Shown piece by piece: positions 10,618 to 22,828 of a stretch of 64,000 nucleotides of DNA; position 1 is the stretch's first letter; each line of letters opens with the position of its first letter. This stretch comes from Isoetes taiwanensis. Lineage: Eukaryota > Streptophyta > Lycopodiopsida > Isoetales > Isoetaceae. Both the position numbers and the translations under genes were made by a program. Location: the NCBI GenBank assembly GCA_021234155.1, contig JAJEKV010000011.1:19298677-19362676 (forward strand). The letters are read 5' to 3'. The notes under the pieces are model-generated. The model ran no database searches. It had not been told where the DNA came from and saw nothing but the letters and a program-made list of their open reading frames with translations.

Positions 10618-11202
10618 ATGCCTCCACCGTTTTCGCAATGGCAAGAAGCGAGGAAGCTAGATGCAGACAAAGTAGCCGCAAAGAAGGCGAATAAAACGGC
10701 CAGAGAATCATACACTTTAGGGCCCGAGAGGAGGTACCAGAAAGAGTTAGCAGACTATACCGTATATAAGAGGATGCACACCGAGTACAGTGCCTATTAC
10801 GAGGCACACAAGGTAAAATATATTGAAGGAGGGCGGCCAACACGTGAGACACTCCAGCTGAAACCCCCACCAGAGCTTCCGGACCCCCCACAGAAGCCCA
10901 AGAGAAGATCCCAAAATTCAGTATTTGGGAAAGCCTTGCGAGAAATCCGACACTTCCAACGGAGTTACGGATTTCTTATCCCCAGAGCTGCATTCCAGAG
11001 ATTTGTCCGGGAGATTTTGTGGGATTTCGACCCCGACAAGCGAGTAACCAACGACATGTTACTCGATTTACAAGAAGCAGCAGAAATGGAGGCCGTGCAA
11101 CACTTCGAAGATTCACTGGTATGCACGGTCCATGCAAAAAGAGTCACGCTTCAGCCAAAGGACATGAGACTGGCCAAATACATCAAGAGGACAGATAAAT
11201 AG
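10618..11202 (+). CDS. Histone H3-fold protein inside an LTR element
   Basis: 194 codons from ATG 10618. Residues 1-90 are a Pro/Lys-rich extension with no known domain. From about residue 100 the protein follows the histone H3 core: ALREIRHFQRS (H3 ALREIRKYQKS), IPRAAFQRFVREIL (H3 IRKLPFQRLVREIA), LLDLQEAAEMEAV.HFED (H3 LQEAAEAYLV.LFED) and HAKRVTLQPKDMRLA (H3 HAKRVTIMPKDIQLA). All core helices are present and uninterrupted, whereas the surroundings are decayed. The standard H3 N-tail is missing from this ORF; an H3-tail-like start lies at 10008. In loop 1, WDFDPDKRVTNDM replaces the usual QDFKTDLRFQSSA. This is a divergent H3 variant, not canonical H3. Assignment to CENH3 cannot be made by eye. 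It sits between LTR/PBS and decayed sequence, with hairpin repeats on both sides. Capture by a non-autonomous retroelement is the inference. The alternative is a host gene interrupted by transposons. Confidence 0.8.
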   Translation: MPPPFSQWQEARKLDADKVAAKKANKTARESYTLGPERRYQKELADYTVYKRMHTEYSAYYEAHKVKYIEGGRPTRETLQLKPPPELPDPPQKPKRRSQNSVFGKALREIRHFQRSYGFLIPRAAFQRFVREILWDFDPDKRVTNDMLLDLQEAAEMEAVQHFEDSLVCTVHAKRVTLQPKDMRLAKYIKRTDK

Positions 11203-11327
11203 AACAGAAGCTACTTTTTGTAACTAACAAGCTTATATGTAATGTATGAAAATTTTGAATAAAAAGGATACATAGTTGTTTAAATGTGCATTGGAGTAGT
11301 TAAGGAGCAAATGTCGAATTTTGGCCA

Positions 11328-11400
11328 ACATCTCTAAGCGTGCGCCAGGGCACACTTAGGTCCCAACCTAACCCCCTCCTCGCGTACTCTTAGAGGGGTC
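11328..11400. repeat. Nested hairpin repeat, copy 4
   Basis: Downstream of the H3-fold ORF and in the same orientation as copies 1-3. Outer arms tctctaagcgtgcgc and gcgtactcttagagg; inner arms ttaggt and acctaa. Confidence 0.9.
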
Positions 11401-11540
11401 CAGCCAACTGGGCCCTTGATCAGCCACTTACCTGCTCCAAACGAAGTAAGTAAGCAAAGAAACTTGCAGTTGAGAAGAAAATAAGTAGGAATTCACGTCT
11501 TTAATCTTGTTCTTGGCACCCATTAGGCAGAGATAGGCCA

Positions 11541-11612
11541 ACACCTCCAAGGTGCGCCAGGGCACACTTAGGTCCCAACCTAACCCCCTCCTCGCGCACT
11601 CTTAGAGGGGTC
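11541..11612. repeat. Nested hairpin repeat, copy 5
   Basis: Last copy. It shares ttaggtcccaacctaaccc with copy 4, so these two are the closest pair, about 213 bp apart. Copies 1-2 and 2-3 are also about 213 bp apart. Confidence 0.9.
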
Positions 11613-14560
11613 CAATTTTTCAAACCCCATAACTTGAGCTACAGAGCTCCAAATCGCCTGAAATTTGTTGCAATAGGACCGTTAGACAGCCTAGAATCCA
11701 TTTATGATCTCAAATTAGGCTAAAAATGTCAACCTCCAGCTCAAAATGACCAAAATTGCTCAAACCCTTGAATTGTTTTTCCAAACTGTGGTTTGTTTGT
11801 ACATAGAAGCATACCCCATTAGTACCTCACAAGTATTGCTCTCGGCTCAAAGCTGATGCCTTACTCCTAGATAGAAGTGCCCAAGAACACCCCTTTGTTA
11901 TAGTCATCTAGACCTCAGCATAGCAACCCAAGTCCAACTGTTGGTACATCACCTCTGCTCATGCCAAAGGCATAAGCCTTGACCTAATTTTGTGTCCTAA
12001 TAGAGTTTGATCTATACATCCGTCACATTGACACTCCCTATTGCCAGGATACCTAGAAAGGAGCTAGAGTCTAGAGCTGCCCAAGTCACTCCATGTGTAG
12101 AGATTGGACTCCCCCAAACCAACTTTGATAGGACCTTAGAGTATGCCTCAAACATCATGGAGGTTTTGCAAAACAACCCTCATTTCATGCCATACCACAC
12201 GTTCTAATGTCCATAGACTTGGAGATTATAGATATGTCTCCAGTAATGCTGCTCGAACCATCTTGCTTGCTTATAGAGCCCAAAATGTTGTAGGAGAGCC
12301 CTTCAAGTGGACCCTTAGACTCTAGAATATACGAGCGTTGCTTTCGAAGTACGGGCCAGAGCCACAGAAGAGCTAGAGGCGCAACTTCTTGAAGACATCA
12401 AGGTCCCAACCGATGTACAGACAGATAAGGAGAGGAGACCGAAAAGGCAGACCCAAGAGAGGGGAGCACAACGACAAACACCTACGACAAACTCAGAAAT
12501 TCAACCTACGGAGGAATGACAATGCCTGCCTACCGACCACGATCTCAGAGCTTCGAAGACATTCAAGAACGCCTGACTGCAACAGCCAGGTGATCAACCG
12601 ATCAATGGCACCGCACATCGGCAACCTTGCAATGGCACACTGCATATAGGGACGTTGAGCAGTCACCGCATGCCTTACGACGGACATACACATTAAGGAA
12701 GAGCATCTTTTTCAAGGGATCACATCGACGAACACTCTTCGCAACTTGGGGTGACGAGCTCGGATCAGACATGAAGCTCAACAATAGTAGCAGCATCTCA
12801 AGGAATCCCGGAGTCAACTAGAACGAAGAAGATGCAGCAAAACTGAAGGATCAAACGCGATAGGAGGAGGGGAAACCCTAAAGGAGTATAAACATTTAAG
12901 TAGATCTTCGTAGTTGTTTTGAAAAAGTGGATGAATTAAAATCCCAATGTAAATGCGTATATGTCTATTGTATATCTCGGGTGCTCACAGATATAGTGGA
13001 GAAACATGAGTTTAAAGTCATGTTTTACGGATTTAGCGCTTAGATCAGGAAGCTCCTTCACTTCGACTACCAAATGAGGAAGCAAGCCCAAGATCAAAAT
13101 GGAAGAGCAAGTACGAGGGAGAAACGACCAGAGCCCAAGCAAACCTTCGACTCCAAACACTTCGGGAAGTGCCCTCAAGTAGAAGACCGCTCGTCCACCC
13201 AATGTCAGAATAAGAGACAACACCGGTCATGTCAAGATCATCAGCGTTGCACCAGGACATCGTCAGGGCGCACCACTACCACTTGTGGCAGCGGCAACAC
13301 TTGTACTTCTTCAACTCAAGGGTCAAGCTCCGCAGATATAAGGATCCATCATCCCGACCAGCAGGGAGGAGAGCCATGAAGCTTTACTTGACAGAGAGAC
13401 CGACATGCATAGAGGGACAAAGGTCAGGAACTGAAAGCTGGAAAAGTGCTAGCAACTGACTTATTCCACGAGCTCCCTAGAGGCAACAGGAGGATCAAAA
13501 CTGACGGGCACAATCAAAACCACTGGAGGGTACCTCAAGACAAGAAGACGGCATAGCACTGAGGAACGTGACAATGTCCAAGCCATGTGACCGAGGGGAT
13601 CAAACAAGGAAGATTGGAAGCTCGATGGAGAAGCAATTAGGTGAGGCGAGGCGAGCCGATAACTTGCATGCGGACTTGCATGCAACTTGGTGAACCAAGG
13701 ATGGACGATTCAAAGAACAACTGCAGAAGAGAACAACTCCAGAGGAGTATAGCCAAAGGAAGCACGCACAGCCTCAAGAGACGCCTCCAAATAGCTTCAA
13801 GTATCATGAAGGGGGGAACAATTACCGCCCGAGAATAGGATCAGGAAGCAGACTGACCAACGACTAGCACACCTTTAGTTAGAATGTGATACAGAGTGTG
13901 TTGTCCCACAGCCGACAAACATCGGAGGGCCCAAGTATATCAACAAGTTACCCCGGAGTACGAGCTGACGTACAAATAAGAGGATATAAATCGTCAAAAC
14001 CATTGCACCGGGAGGCACAAGGGGGACCTAATAGCTCTAGTAGTAATTGTAATTATGTAAGATATATGCTTTGCAGATATAGTTCCCTTGTTATTCCTTC
14101 CCTCCCATAGCGTAACAGATCAAACGAAGAAATGTCAGGTAAATTGCAGGGGTGAAGCAATCAACATCTTCAACACTCTTCGGGCAACACGATAACGACA
14201 AGAGGACTCGATGTATGAGACGTCGATGGAGTCGAGGAAACAATATCGGATATAGAGTCGTCCTTTAGCTACCAAGACAAAGAGTTCAAGATGAAAGATC
14301 TTTTTCAACGGCGCCACCTTCAGGCTTTTGAAAAGCGGCATGGAAGATTTCAAGTGACCAACTACACCATCAAAGACTAGCAAGGAGAGGCTTCTAACGA
14401 ACAAAGTCAACCTCTACATCAAGAGGAGCCACCGTCAAGGAGACCGAGGTATCGAGCAACTCGAAAGAACGTTACCTTGCTACTTCAAGCAGGCAACGAG
14501 TGGATGAGCTTCTAGCCAGCTCAAGGATCCAAGGCCATGGGGCCTAATAGGTTAAATGTA
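11613..14560 (+). other. Decayed interior of the LTR element, no identifiable pol
   Basis: Short open frames in all phases. A frame near 12340-12500 gives a charged ATEELEAQLLEDIKVPTDVQ-like stretch, and around 13230-13330 another gives HVKIISVAPGHRQGAPLPLV. None resembles protease, RT, RNase H or integrase. No second LTR was found. It is probably the continuation of the element that starts at 7521, either non-autonomous or too decayed to read. Confidence 0.4.
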
Positions 14561-15950
14561 TGGATGGTAACATCCACATTGGGATTAGAAGGCATTTTTT
14601 TTTAGATATTCTCGCCGAAAGGATTGCCCAATATTGAGCTAAGCATCAAGTATTGGGAAGGAAACACATAAGAGTAACTAAAATTATACAAGATTGTTAA
14701 CAGACATCCAACATATTGAAACCACTTGGTGAGATTGATCACCTCGCTAAGAAGGAATCATTACTAGGATAATTGTTGACCATGTATAAATTTAGTACCT
14801 CCAAAGAATAATCCAACCGAAAGAAAAGAAGTAACAAGTCCGGCCAACTTGTTACGATGACATCAATTCGATTGGTAGGAATATTCCAAGAGTTAAATAA
14901 CTAAGAAAGGGGGAATCTCTAGAATATAAAAGAATAGTACATGCAAAGTACATCTAAAATAAAAATTATAGTAATCAAATAGTCTTTTGAGACCAAAGGA
15001 ATTGTCATGATGACAAAACCTTGTGATTTAGAATCGTTCTAATTAAGTAGGTAATCCGCAACTATATTGAAATACATGATAACATAATATCTGCATCCAT
15101 CTTAGATGGTTATATATGTTATCTAAGGATAGTAAATTAATGCGCTAAGTAAGAAGCATATAACCTCTTAAGGGGAGAGAATAGATATGACGTTGTGTAC
15201 AACGTCATTGAAGGGATGCAGGACCATTTTCTTTTCGAAGAAAGTGGGAGGGCTCAATCTTATGATTGAACGTACTTGTATCAAATTGACCGACCCGTAG
15301 AATAGAGTTCACTCCGGCAATGGCCGAAGCGAATAGAGCGTAAGATAGATAAATACCTTAGTGCCCAGGAGGCCTTCAACGCGCGAGACTGGCGTGATAG
15401 CTAACTACACCAAGGAAGTGGAGCAAAAATATGAGAGCAATGCAACGACCAAGTCATCTCCAAATTACTCCACGTCGGCTCAATGGGCGGATGTGCCCTA
15501 GCCTTAGGAAAGGTTTGCCCATGTATAATAAGCTTTAATGTGTCTTATTGACAAGTTAAATATAGATCCTAATAACCACATAGAATTTGTTGTACATATA
15601 TGTATCATAGGGAAATAAGTTAAATAACAACGGTAATGTGAGGTAGCATGTTAATTAATCCTTCGCAAGGATGCAATTCCTTCCAAAGATAGCTATATAA
15701 CCTCGGGTCCTTATAAATATAAATAGAAAATAGAATTCAGATATACTTAAAGTGCATCTTAGGGATATACTTCCAAGGGTAATGCAGGACCCAAGGAAGA
15801 GAATAAGAAGCACATCTAATTCTTGTGTATGATAATTAAAACCTTGTCTATGTAACAATAGGTCTAAATCAGGGTTATTGTTTAAATAATCGCGATCTAA
15901 AAGTCATTTTGTTCCTCTAAGCAATCACCCTGCGCTTTTCATGGGTAGAT
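14561..15950. other. No supported gene
   Basis: AT-rich. The only structure I noticed is a small palindrome, gacgttgtgtacaacgtc, at 15189-15206. Confidence 0.5.
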
Positions 15951-15979
15951 GGGTGCGCAGGTAGTGGTGTGGGCCCCTC

Positions 15980-18210
15980 GTGAGCATGGGATTAACCTGC
16001 TGTCAATAATTTGCCACCTTGACATGTGACAGGGCCTCTGCATCCCAAAGCTTGGCCATGAAGCAAGCATCCAAGTACTGCTTCAAGGCCGCGCGTTCCT
16101 TCGGTGTATGCACTGGTCCACATCGTGTACCGCACATTCCATAGCGAGAACCACCGGGCTTGCTTGTCTTTCCAAAGAAGCTTTGAGTCGCCGGGCCCAT
16201 CGCCCCTTTGCCAAAGCAAGGTTGGGCAGCCGGGCTTCATCCATAGCCACCACCTTACGGAAGTAAATAATGTGGCGTTCAGTAGCAGACCCCTCAGTAA
16301 TGGAAGGAAGCTTTGTCTCTCTGGAGCAAGATCGATATGGGACCGTGGACTTCACTCCCGGTGCCCCGCCAAGAAGGCCTTACGTACCTGCTCTAGATGC
16401 GTTCAAGTGGTGAGGGATATCACTAGCCCCACATACGCCCCATAGAGGAGGACCCGGTTCAACCAAGGCCACTGAACAAGTGTGCTGGTGACCCCATGCA
16501 TCTGGCTACGCCTTTATGCTTTGTTGTTTTGCATTGCATCTGAGGGGGCTTTCCGACCTGCGGTGACCCGTAACACGATGGATGCATCCCGTGTGTGGTA
16601 GTAGAAAACTCAATGCCCAAATACTTTATAAGGCCGAGCCACCTCCACTACCTTACTGGTAAGTGAATGAGGGAAGGCGTGGGTCTTGGGATGATGGGAC
16701 CCGGCATCACCCTTGTCTTGGCCAAGTTAACTCTCATGTCGGTGAATTGGCGAAAGTGTCCAAAGCATCCGGTGGCGTTGCATGTCCTCAGGGTATATGC
16801 GGCAGGTCAACATCATCGGCATATATGAGTTGCGGATTATGTGGTGCATCAACTGGCGCCTCCCAGGTGCTTTCGGCTAGCCATTCTTCTAGCTGGTCAA
16901 TGTACAAGCCGAGAAGCGTCGGGGATAAAGGGCAGCCACAGGCACCCCAATGCTACTAACAATGGGCTCCCCGAGCGGTTGAGGAGGCGGCCGGAGCAAG
17001 CCTCATTATAGTGCGTATATAGCATTACGCAAGTCGGCGGGGTCCCTAGCTGTCTCAATCGTCCCACAACTTAGCCCGAGCCTTTGTGTCAAAAGCCTTT
17101 GCGAAATCCACAAAACAACAATCGGATTCGGCGTTGATTCGGCTATCCTCTATGAGTGTTCGTAGAGTGAAGATATGGTCAATAGTAGAATGCCGGGGGT
17201 GGAAGCACACTGCGTGAGAGCCGCACTTCTCCATCTCGCCCAAAGTGTCGGTCATTTGCTCAAGAATCGGCAAGCAACTTGGCAAAGCGAGCCCGACCAT
17301 AATGGTGCGATAGTTGGTTGGGCTGGGTGGGGGTCCCCTGCTTTGTATGTGGGCACAACTCTCTGGTAGTCAAAGGCGGGGAAGCCTTCTTGCAATGCCC
17401 ACATTGAAGAGTCTTTGGAGAACCGGCACCATTGGGGCCCGACCCACTTGAGAAGCTCTGCACGCATACCATCCAAATCTGCTTTGCCTTCAGATTAGCG
17501 GCGTTGCGGGCCATTATGACATCCCCTTGATGCCGATTGCTAGGCACTATGCATGAGGTCTTGGTGTCCGCTTCCCATTGGGTCATCACCGTGCAAGTAT
17601 CTCACCCATTGTTAGGGGTAATATTTCACGTGGAACATGCGGGCTTACTCAAGACCTTTCTCGAGGAAGGTCCTAGGGTGGCGGTCTAGTAGGCCAGAAC
17701 ATCATTCTTTGGTGCTCAAGGTACACGGCTTTCTTGGTCTTGAGGAAGGGCGGTATTGACGGACGGCTGCTTGGTGAATGGTGGGGTCCGGCACTTGGCG
17801 GAGCCATCGTTTCAACTCCCAGGCATTAGTCATCGAACCGGTGATTGGGGAAGGTGGTTGCAGCCCCGTGGATCGTCGAGGCGGCCTCTTCCAAAGCATC
17901 TGTCCCCTACCCTCGGAAGGAGCTGGTTCGGTTGGGCGTCTGGCTTTGTTGAAGTGTGGGGGGGCTGCGGCACTCTGGCGGCTCATGCTCAAGCATCCTC
18001 GCATAGACGCCCCGCATGATCATAGTCGAGACGCAACCCGTGGTACATGGGGTGTTGGGGCAATGGGTGCTTTCGGTTGGCACGCCAATCTATCTGCAGA
18101 ACGAGGGCTGATGGTGAGTCTACTTCCTCGTCCGGCCACTGTCCAGGATCAACTGGCAGTGATCAAGTGTATGCTCATGGATACGCACCTCAATCAGAAT
18201 AGAAAATTCT
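15980..18210 (-). pseudogene. LINE ORF2 (reverse transcriptase), antisense, frameshifted
   Basis: Read on the minus strand from about 18000 down: a pre-RT segment, then MDGMRAELLKWVGPQW, FPAFDYQRVVPTYKAGDP, IDHIFTLRTLIEDSRI, and the RT motif A as FVDFAKAFDT (about 17080-17110). Further on comes a QGCPLSP-like turn and then LIYADDVD, the YADD catalytic motif (about 16812-16823). The C-terminal segment includes VVAMDEARLPNLALAKGRWA. At least four frame changes and several stops break it, so it is inactive. The endonuclease domain was not recognised. The two RT aspartate motifs in the right order make the family secure. Confidence 0.85.
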
Positions 18211-19020
18211 AAGAGAATTTTCATAGGGATCTTCATGAACGCTAAAGGAATCTAGTACATAGAATCTTGAAGAATATAGAGGAATCACAAGAGAATCTCA
18301 GTAGAATCGTTGGGTATCTAGAGCACGATACAGGACCTTGCACCATAAGAACATGCTAAAACTGGAACAATGCGCGGTAGGACGCATTAAATTGCTTGTA
18401 TATATAAATATATATATTTTGATATAAGAGATATAATGGGCTATGCACGGGTAAAACAAAGTTTTGGCCCTTCGGGACCTAAGGATTATTTTATAAAAGA
18501 TGAGTCAAAATCATAGGGTGGGAATGTAAAATAACTAGAAATACACCATGCGCTCTAGAAAAACTACTGACATACCCTAACACGAATACAACAACACAAT
18601 CATATGCAAATCATAGCAAAATAGCCGTATATTTATATGTTTTGCTACATATTCTAAACGAGATGCACCCTAGACTACCACAGTCGTCGCATTCGTCGAT
18701 CCTATGACCCAAATCATATGTTGGGGCCTGTGGACACCTCTTGTTTCGCATATGTAGCAAAATAACAGGGGGTTTCTTTTGTATTTTTATACTTTTTTTC
18801 TTAAGGTTTTTATATGATTTGATGACGGTATTCCATGAGACGTACTAATCGGTACATCTAGAGTGCACATACGCTGGCGTTGATTTTGATGCCAATTTCC
18901 AATGGTTCACCTATGAATTTCGAAAGCTCAAGCATGCAGGCCTCGACCTAATCCATTTTAGGGTTCTATGTTCAAGGCCAAGGAACTTTGCATACAGGTC
19001 GCTTTTCTTTGATTTGTGTA
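18211..19020. other. No supported gene; contains a dispersed 55-bp repeat
   Basis: The segment 18346-18400 (agaacatgctaaaactgg...ggtaggacgcattaaatt) recurs with about 85-90% identity by eye at 29058-29112. Nothing else recognisable. Confidence 0.5.
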
Positions 19021-19029
19021 GCCGAATTG

Positions 19030-19300
19030 CAGAGCCGAAGAAGCATAGCAGAAAGCGAGAAGAAGCGTAGAGCCAAAGGATGGGCTCTAATCTGTTTACA
19101 GCCCTTTTATTTCTTCTGCCCCTTTTTCTTCTTCTGGCAATGATAGGCATTCCTATAGTAATGCTTTTGACGAATCTATTCTTGAGTACAGAATTAAAAA
19201 ATAGTGAATTCATGCAAGGTTGTGGCAGAGCCGAAGAAGCAGAGCCGAAGAAGCAGAGCAGAGCAGAGCCGAAGGATGTGCTCTATTCTTTTTTTCTTCT
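19030..19300 (+). repeat. Imperfect short repeats of cagagccgaagaag
   Basis: The word agagccgaagaagca recurs around 19032-19075 and 19225-19278, each followed by a similar ggatg(g/t)gctctaat/ttct segment. The hydrophobic open frame at 19080-19307 lies inside this and is not a convincing gene. Confidence 0.55.
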
Positions 19301-19324
19301 GCCTTGAAGGTTATTTTAGATGCT

Positions 19325-20060
19325 GGCGTGTCTAGTGTTCTGTTTGCACCAGGTTGGTTTTTGTAATGGTTTTTGTAATGTAATAGTTCCGAAACTGGTG
19401 GCTATGGCAGATTGCAAAGGCAAAGAAGGCAGTCTGGTTCTCCAAGGTAGGTCGAAGTTGCTGTTGCGATTTCTCAATTTGAATTCATTACTGTTTGTGC
19501 TTACGTGCCTTCCTCCATCAGACCAAATTAGGGCTCCACTCGGGAAAGAAAAGTTGGAGCTTTGGTCCATAGTGGTCGCCCTTACCTCCACATCAAAACC
19601 TAGTATGCGATCGACATCTTCGACATCTGAAAATACAGGCACAGGGGGGTTCACTGTCACATTCGTTCCATTCGGGGCTATAACAATAGCGCTGTAAGTT
19701 GAACTGTTATCGCCCACATTTGTTACTTTTCTTCTAAATATGAGGATTTAGTATCAGATATAGAATTAAACACAGCGATGAGAGATGTAGTCTTGCACAG
19801 CTAGATCATAAACAAGACCAGGAGTGAGAGCTTGTTGTGGGTTAGCATGTCCTGATCCATAGGCAACTACATCAGCAAATAAACCTCTTGATCCATCACA
19901 TATATTGCTGCCAGTATTATCACCGAAGAGAAGGGGCACAAGTCATAGGGCTCACAATGCAGTCTAAATTCTGAAGCAAGCCTCCAATCCGGAAGCACAA
20001 TTTCGTCGATTCTATAGTTGGGCAGCGTCTGCCAGGAGCCAGAAGTGCAGGGAAAATTCT
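19325..20060 (-). pseudogene. Subtilisin-like serine protease, 3' end
   Basis: On the minus strand, 19930 to 19790 reads DGSRGLFADVVAYGSGHANP followed by ALTPGLVYDLAVQDY, the conserved stretch after the catalytic Ser in plant subtilases (AYGAGHVNP..A..PGLVYD). Next, 19717 to 19580 gives GDNSSTYSAIVIAPNGTNVT with VNPPVPVFS, the fibronectin-III-like C-terminal domain (TVTNVG...Y.A.V..P.G..V.V.P). The two pieces are in different frames. The catalytic Asp and His regions and the GTSMA(T)P serine motif were not found upstream. It is a truncated, broken copy. Subtilases are secreted wall proteases; this one cannot be functional. Confidence 0.75.
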
Positions 20061-20178
20061 ACAGCTGCAACAAAGTAAAAGAGCTTCCACACGGCCACGT
20101 TTCAACTTTGGTTTTGAACAGGTATTTATTTCTTTGTGGAGAATTTTATGCATTCTTTTTTGAACGTGAGTCATTTGA

Positions 20179-20870
<692 letters not shown>

Positions 20871-20871
20871 G

Positions 20872-20897
20872 TTTTTTGCCCCGAAGGGGCAAAAAAA
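20872..20897. repeat. Perfect hairpin, T6GCCCC/GGGGCA6
   Basis: The stem ttttttgcccc/ggggcaaaaaa has a three-base loop (gaa). It lies 12 bp outside the 89-bp inverted-repeat element. Confidence 0.85.
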
Positions 20898-20908
20898 TTT
20901 TTTAACCT

Positions 20909-21299
20909 TCAACAAAAACCATTACATTACACGCCTTTAAATTAAATCCCCCTTCAAACCCCCTTTGGTTTGGGTGCATATTCACACGGGGGGTGACGTA
21001 GGGCAGCGAGAGCCCCCATAATTAGGTTTTGCCCGTATAAAATCAAGACCATATAGTATATTGCCTGAAATCTTATAGTATTTTGCAAATCTTGTTATAC
21101 AGTATAGCAAATTCCATACATCCATACCCCACAAACGAGGAACTTTGTGTACGATGTAGATTGAGGAACAAGGGGTGAATATGCCTATCCAACAGCTCTC
21201 GTTGCCCGGAGTCACCCCCCGTGTGAATATGCACCCAAACCAAAGGGGGTTTGAAGGGGGATTTAATTTAAAGGCGTGTAATGTAATGGTTTTTGTTGA
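20909..21299. mobile_element. MITE-like element with perfect 89-bp terminal inverted repeats
   Basis: 20909-20997 and 21211-21299 are exact reverse complements (start tcaacaaaaaccattacatt). Imperfect complementarity continues inward for about 20 bases (gcagcgagagc opposite gctctcgttgc). Total length is 391 bp with a 213-bp centre and no coding capacity. No obvious target-site duplication could be read, so the superfamily is unknown. Perfect arms suggest a recent insertion or ongoing gene conversion. Confidence 0.85.
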
Positions 21300-21424
21300 T
21301 GGCTTATAGTCATTTATGATTGGAGGCACCTATGATTTTGAAATATGAAATACGATTTCGCCAAAGGTTTTGAGGGAATATCGAACTTCTATACGACTTT
21401 GCCTAAGATTTTAGAATGTGAAAT

Positions 21425-21505
21425 ACAGGGGCTCGAACCTCTACCAAAATAACTCATTGTCCTAATAAAACTACTTTAACCAATATGCCTAGTGAGCTAA
21501 TGGAT
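21425..21505 (-). repeat. tRNA-like promoter boxes, possible SINE
   Basis: On the minus strand there is an A-box-like TTAGCTCACTAGGC (21487-21500), then about 50 bases later a B-box-like AGGTTCGAGCCCC (21428-21440). The spacing and lack of a cloverleaf make a functional tRNA unlikely. A tRNA-derived SINE is possible. Confidence 0.3.
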
Positions 21506-21720
21506 TATTTTTTATCTTGAATCTATGTCTTTTTTTTATAACAACCCATTCAATTGTTTTAGGGATATATAGTCTATGGTTTCAGGAATTGTTATTTTTA
21601 CATCCATATCAAATCCCCCTGGAACCCCCGGTTATTTTGCTACATATTGTATAAACAATGTTATAAGAAATGAAGAGAGAGAGGAGGCATATAGTACCAT
21701 ATAGTTAGCTTGTATTTTTG

Positions 21721-22110
21721 GCTTGTATTGTGTGAAAGTGGGTATATTTTTAGGGCATAAATGAATCTTTTGTGTTCCTGTATTCAGGGAAGTGCTTGGG
21801 ACGGGTCGGGTGTGGCGCCTCTATGGTTTGATGCAAGGCCCATCTTTAGAAGCTGCTATGGCAACGAGCAGGCTATGGGTGTCTTGAAGACAGAGGGTTA
21901 CATATGGTTTAGATGGTTTTTGGCTTGTATTGTATGAAAATGAGTATATTTTTAGGGCAAAAGTGAATCTTTTGCGTTCCTATATTCAGGGAAATGCTTA
22001 GGACGGGTCGGGTGTGGCGCCTCCATGGTTTGATGCAAGGCCCATCTTTAGAAGCTGCTATGGTGATGGGCAGGCTATGGGTGTCTTGAAGACAGAGGGC
22101 AGCTAGGGCA
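21721..22110 (+). repeat. Tandem duplication, period 202 bp
   Basis: gcttgtattg at 21721 recurs at 21923. The shared segment includes gacgggtcgggtgtggcgcc and ggcaggctatgggtgtcttg. Copies differ at roughly 6-8% of positions by eye. An alanine/arginine-rich open stretch follows the second copy (22097-22168). Its origin is unknown. Confidence 0.85.
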
Positions 22111-22204
22111 TATGCGATTAGAGCAGTTGCGGCTAGGGCAGATGCAGGTCGTTTTGCTGCTTGGCAGTAGTTTTTGTGCTGATTGTTCAACAGTAGGGCG
22201 ACCA

Positions 22205-22820
22205 AAAGAGGCAGGGAAATCCATGATGCACTAATTTCTCCTTCTAAATTGTAAATGACTGCAATGCTGCAATTGGAAAGTGCTTCTGGTAGTTTCGCTG
22301 CATATATGGTTTTTGAAGCATTTTTACTTAAAAGATAGGCTCATATCTGATGATAGCTTAATGCAGACCGATTATTCTAGCTTTGTCTTTTAAAGCAATA
22401 ACCAGGTCAAGAAGTAGCATGATTTAGCACAGTCGAAAACGACATCTGCATGATAATGACAGAAGTTGAAGGCCAGATTGCTCAAATCATACATGCTCCA
22501 ATGAGAAACCCATCACAGAATTAAGAACAAAGGAATGATCGCTCCGCATGAATTGTTTACCCCGGCATTCCATCCTGGCAAATTCTCAAGAATTAGATAT
22601 TTTTGCAGGGCGTTGCCTCCCAAATCAATGATGAGAAGTCTGAAGTGTTTATTAGAAGTAAGCAGAAGGAATTATCGGGAACCCATTAGCAAATCTTCTA
22701 TTCAAGCAACCATTCCTGCAAATATCCCTGGATGCCCTAGCAGATTCCTGGCAATTAATCTTAAGTAGAGGCGTAAGGTTAATTTTTCAGTTTCATTACA
22801 GAAAGCCAGAATGTTTTGGA
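22205..22820. other. No supported gene
   Basis: No motif or terminal structure recognised. Confidence 0.45.
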
Positions 22821-22828
22821 AGGAGTGA

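Noticed and set aside
10134-10891. Minus-strand open frames (161 and 193 codons) opposite the H3 region
   Set aside because: Low-complexity Ser/Leu-rich shadows of the Lys/Glu-rich plus-strand stretch; no motifs.
21425-21505. Functional tRNA gene
   Set aside because: A and B boxes are too far apart and no cloverleaf could be drawn.
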